A stretch of 15,769 bases of DNA from Pseudomonadota bacterium (lineage in GTDB: Bacteria > Pseudomonadota > Alphaproteobacteria > Rhizobiales > Rhizobiaceae). Under the pieces are notes generated by a model. It was given only the letters and a program-made list of their open reading frames with translations. It did no database searches and was not told the DNA's origin. Shown here in pieces: positions 14,355 through 15,769 of the stretch (within the stretch, counting starts at the first letter, position 1; each line of letters opens with the position of its first letter). A program made the position numbers and the translations under genes. The stretch covers positions 1 to 15,769 of the forward strand of contig JAFAGL010000291.1 of NCBI GenBank assembly GCA_023422735.1, read 5' to 3'.

Positions 14355-15008
14355 TTAGCCGATCTTCTGGCCGGTCTTTGCCCAATCCGAGAGAAACGCT
14401 TCCAGGCCCTTGTCCGTCAGCGGGTGCTTCACCAGCGCCTTCAAGGTCGCCGGCGGGGCGGTAATGACGTCCGCGCCGATCAAGGCAGCCTCCTTGACAT
14501 GATTGACCGTACGCACCGATGCGGCAAGAATCTCGGTGTTGAAGTCGTAATTGTCGTAAATCTGGCGAATTTCCTGAATCAGGTCCATGCCATCCAGACC
14601 GATATCGTCGATACGGCCGATGAAGGGCGAAATGAAAGTCGCGCCGGCCTTGGCTGCAAGCAACGCCTGGTTGGCCGAAAAGCACAAAGTTACATTGACC
14701 AGCCGACCGTCGCCCGTGATTGCTTTGCAAGCCTTGAGGCCATCCAGCGTAAGCGGGACTTTGATGCAGACATTGTCGGCAATCTTTGACAGAAACTCCG
14801 CTTCGCGCATCATTTCTGAATATTCTGTCGCCACGACTTCCGCAGAAACCGGACCATCGACAATCGAACAGATTTCCTTTGTGACTTCCGCGATCGAGCC
14901 GCCCGATTTGAGAATCAGAGAGGGATTGGTCGTCACACCGTCCAGTAATCCGAGATCGTTCAGCTCACGGATTTCTTTCACATCAGCAGTATCGACGAAG
15001 AATTTCAT
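14355..15008 (-). CDS. tal: Small transaldolase (FSA/TalC-like family)
   Basis: This is a 217-residue TIM-barrel aldolase of the pentose phosphate pathway. Transaldolase moves a dihydroxyacetone unit between sugar phosphates. D6, N28 and the Schiff-base lysine K83 (CIKVPLT) are in place. Two residues separate true transaldolases from fructose-6-phosphate aldolase in this family: E57 (SAEVVAT) stands where E. coli FSA has glutamine, and F129 (SPFIGRID) stands where FSA has tyrosine. Both point to transaldolase, although such proteins are often annotated fsa. AAGGAG six bases before the ATG at 15008 fixes the start. The mRNA leader can form a hairpin (15028-15044) just upstream of this site. 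The gene is divergent from priA. Confidence 0.93.
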   Translation of the reverse strand: MKFFVDTADVKEIRELNDLGLLDGVTTNPSLILKSGGSIAEVTKEICSIVDGPVSAEVVATEYSEMMREAEFLSKIADNVCIKVPLTLDGLKACKAITGDGRLVNVTLCFSANQALLAAKAGATFISPFIGRIDDIGLDGMDLIQEIRQIYDNYDFNTEILAASVRTVNHVKEAALIGADVITAPPATLKALVKHPLTDKGLEAFLSDWAKTGQKIG

Positions 15009-15027
15009 AACCGTCTCCTTGGCATTC

Positions 15028-15050
15028 CGGCCACTTTCTGGCCGCTTTTT
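15028..15050. promoter_or_regulatory. Hairpin with T5 run between tal and priA
   Basis: CGGCCA (15028-15033) and TGGCCG (15039-15044) form a perfect 6-bp stem with a 5-base loop. On the plus strand C and five Ts follow, as in an intrinsic terminator, but no plus-strand gene ends here. On the minus strand the same hairpin lies 7 bases upstream of the tal ribosome-binding site. It could be an attenuator ahead of priA, a stop for stray antisense transcription, or a leader structure of tal. Confidence 0.45.
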
Positions 15051-15119
15051 GACTGGCAGCGGTACCCAGCCCTCTTGTCGGCCTTGCTCTACCGCAAGAA
15101 AGCGGCAAGGTCACGCCCG

Positions 15120-15769
15120 ATGACGCAAGATTCGCCAAAGCTTCGAGTTGTGCCCGTGCTGGTGCCCATGCCAGCTGAAGCGCCTTATTCCTATCAGGTT
15201 CCACAGCATTTGGAGGTCGTACCGGGCTCCATCGTGCGTGTGCCACTCGGGCCACGCGAAGTGGCAGGCATTGTATGGGATGGCGGAGGGGGTGAGGTCG
15301 ATGCACGCAAGCTGCGGCCGATATCGGAAGTGTTTGATTGCCCGCCTGTTACCGGTCACATGCGCCGTTTCGTGGAATGGGTTGCCTCCTATACATTGTC
15401 GGCGCCGGGCATGGTCGCGCGCATGATTCTGCGCGTACCGACAGCGTTTGATCCGGAGCCTCACAGCGCGGGACTGGTTCTGACCGATTCGAAGCCGGAA
15501 CGCCTTACACCTGCCCGCAAGAAAGTTCTGGAGCTGGCGGAAGGTGGATTAGCTTGGACCCGCTCTGGACTTGCGCATGCTGCAGGGGTCTCCTTGTCAG
15601 TAGTGGATGGCCTCGTCGCGCAAAGCGTGTTCGAGCCCGTCGAGATTGCGCCGCGCCCAGTTGTTGCTGCTCCTGAACCGGATTACCATGCCACAAATCT
15701 CACGCCGGAGCAGGAAACGGCCGCTGAATGCCTGCGAAAGCGCATCAACGATAATGGCTTCTCGGTTTC
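15120..15769 (+). CDS. priA: Primosomal protein N' (replication restart helicase PriA), N-terminal part
   Basis: PriA recognises stalled replication forks and reloads the replicative helicase. Only the first 216 residues are in the window; the gene runs off the end with no stop. The N-terminal DNA 3'-end-binding domain shows VPVLVPMPAEAPYSYQVP (11-28) and PGSIVRVPLGPREVAGIVWD (35-54), the usual PriA signature. A winged-helix region follows (about 127-180). LTPEQETAAECL (194-205) marks the start of the helicase core; the Walker A motif would come just beyond the window. The ATG at 15120 starts at the expected place for the family, but the ribosome-binding site is weak (AAGG about 12 bases upstream). 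The gene is divergent from tal across 111 bases. Confidence 0.95.
   Translation, partial: MTQDSPKLRVVPVLVPMPAEAPYSYQVPQHLEVVPGSIVRVPLGPREVAGIVWDGGGGEVDARKLRPISEVFDCPPVTGHMRRFVEWVASYTLSAPGMVARMILRVPTAFDPEPHSAGLVLTDSKPERLTPARKKVLELAEGGLAWTRSGLAHAAGVSLSVVDGLVAQSVFEPVEIAPRPVVAAPEPDYHATNLTPEQETAAECLRKRINDNGFSV

Overview
This window looks like ordinary chromosome from an alphaproteobacterium, most likely of the order Hyphomicrobiales (Rhizobiales). I infer this from the sdhCDAB order, the rhizobial-type SdhC and SdhD membrane anchors, the divergent PLP-homeostasis gene/leuS pair followed by lptE, the small (217-residue) transaldolase divergent from priA, and a short conserved protein of a kind I recall from rhizobial genomes. 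By eye the GC content is in the mid to high 50s percent. I see no transposase, integrase, phage gene, tRNA, rRNA or CRISPR array.

Layout. Positions 1-187 are the downstream flank of the succinate dehydrogenase operon. They hold a terminator-like hairpin and a duplicated scrap of the sdhB 3' end. Positions 188-3603 carry sdhCDAB on the minus strand, tightly packed, with a candidate promoter and a perfect 16-bp palindrome upstream (3678-3726). Positions 3817-5981 carry three more minus-strand genes: an MliC-like lysozyme-inhibitor lipoprotein, a GNAT acetyltransferase and a multi-spanning membrane diguanylate cyclase. A small conserved protein (6174-6494, plus) and an aldo/keto reductase (6663-7712, minus) converge on a strong bidirectional terminator. 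A Leu/Ile/Val-type periplasmic binding protein (7952-9061, plus) converges with the PLP-homeostasis protein gene (9140-9802, minus), with a 14-bp perfect hairpin between them. leuS (10017-12617) overlaps lptE (12604-13260). A PlsC-like acyltransferase (13357-14250) follows, then a strong bidirectional terminator, a small transaldolase (14355-15008, minus) and the N-terminal part of priA (15120 to the window end, plus).

Function. Most genes are housekeeping: the TCA cycle and respiratory complex II, leucyl-tRNA synthesis, outer-membrane LPS assembly (LptE), phospholipid acylation, the pentose phosphate pathway and replication restart. The accessory content is modest: c-di-GMP signalling, a lysozyme inhibitor, an orphan amino-acid-binding protein and an oxidoreductase. 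No gap between called genes exceeds 300 bases.

I found no convincing new multi-gene system. The best leads are small: the duplicated sdhB tail, the palindrome beside the sdh promoter, a possibly leaderless GNAT gene, the apparent absence of holA after lptE, and several strong hairpins whose roles are not settled.
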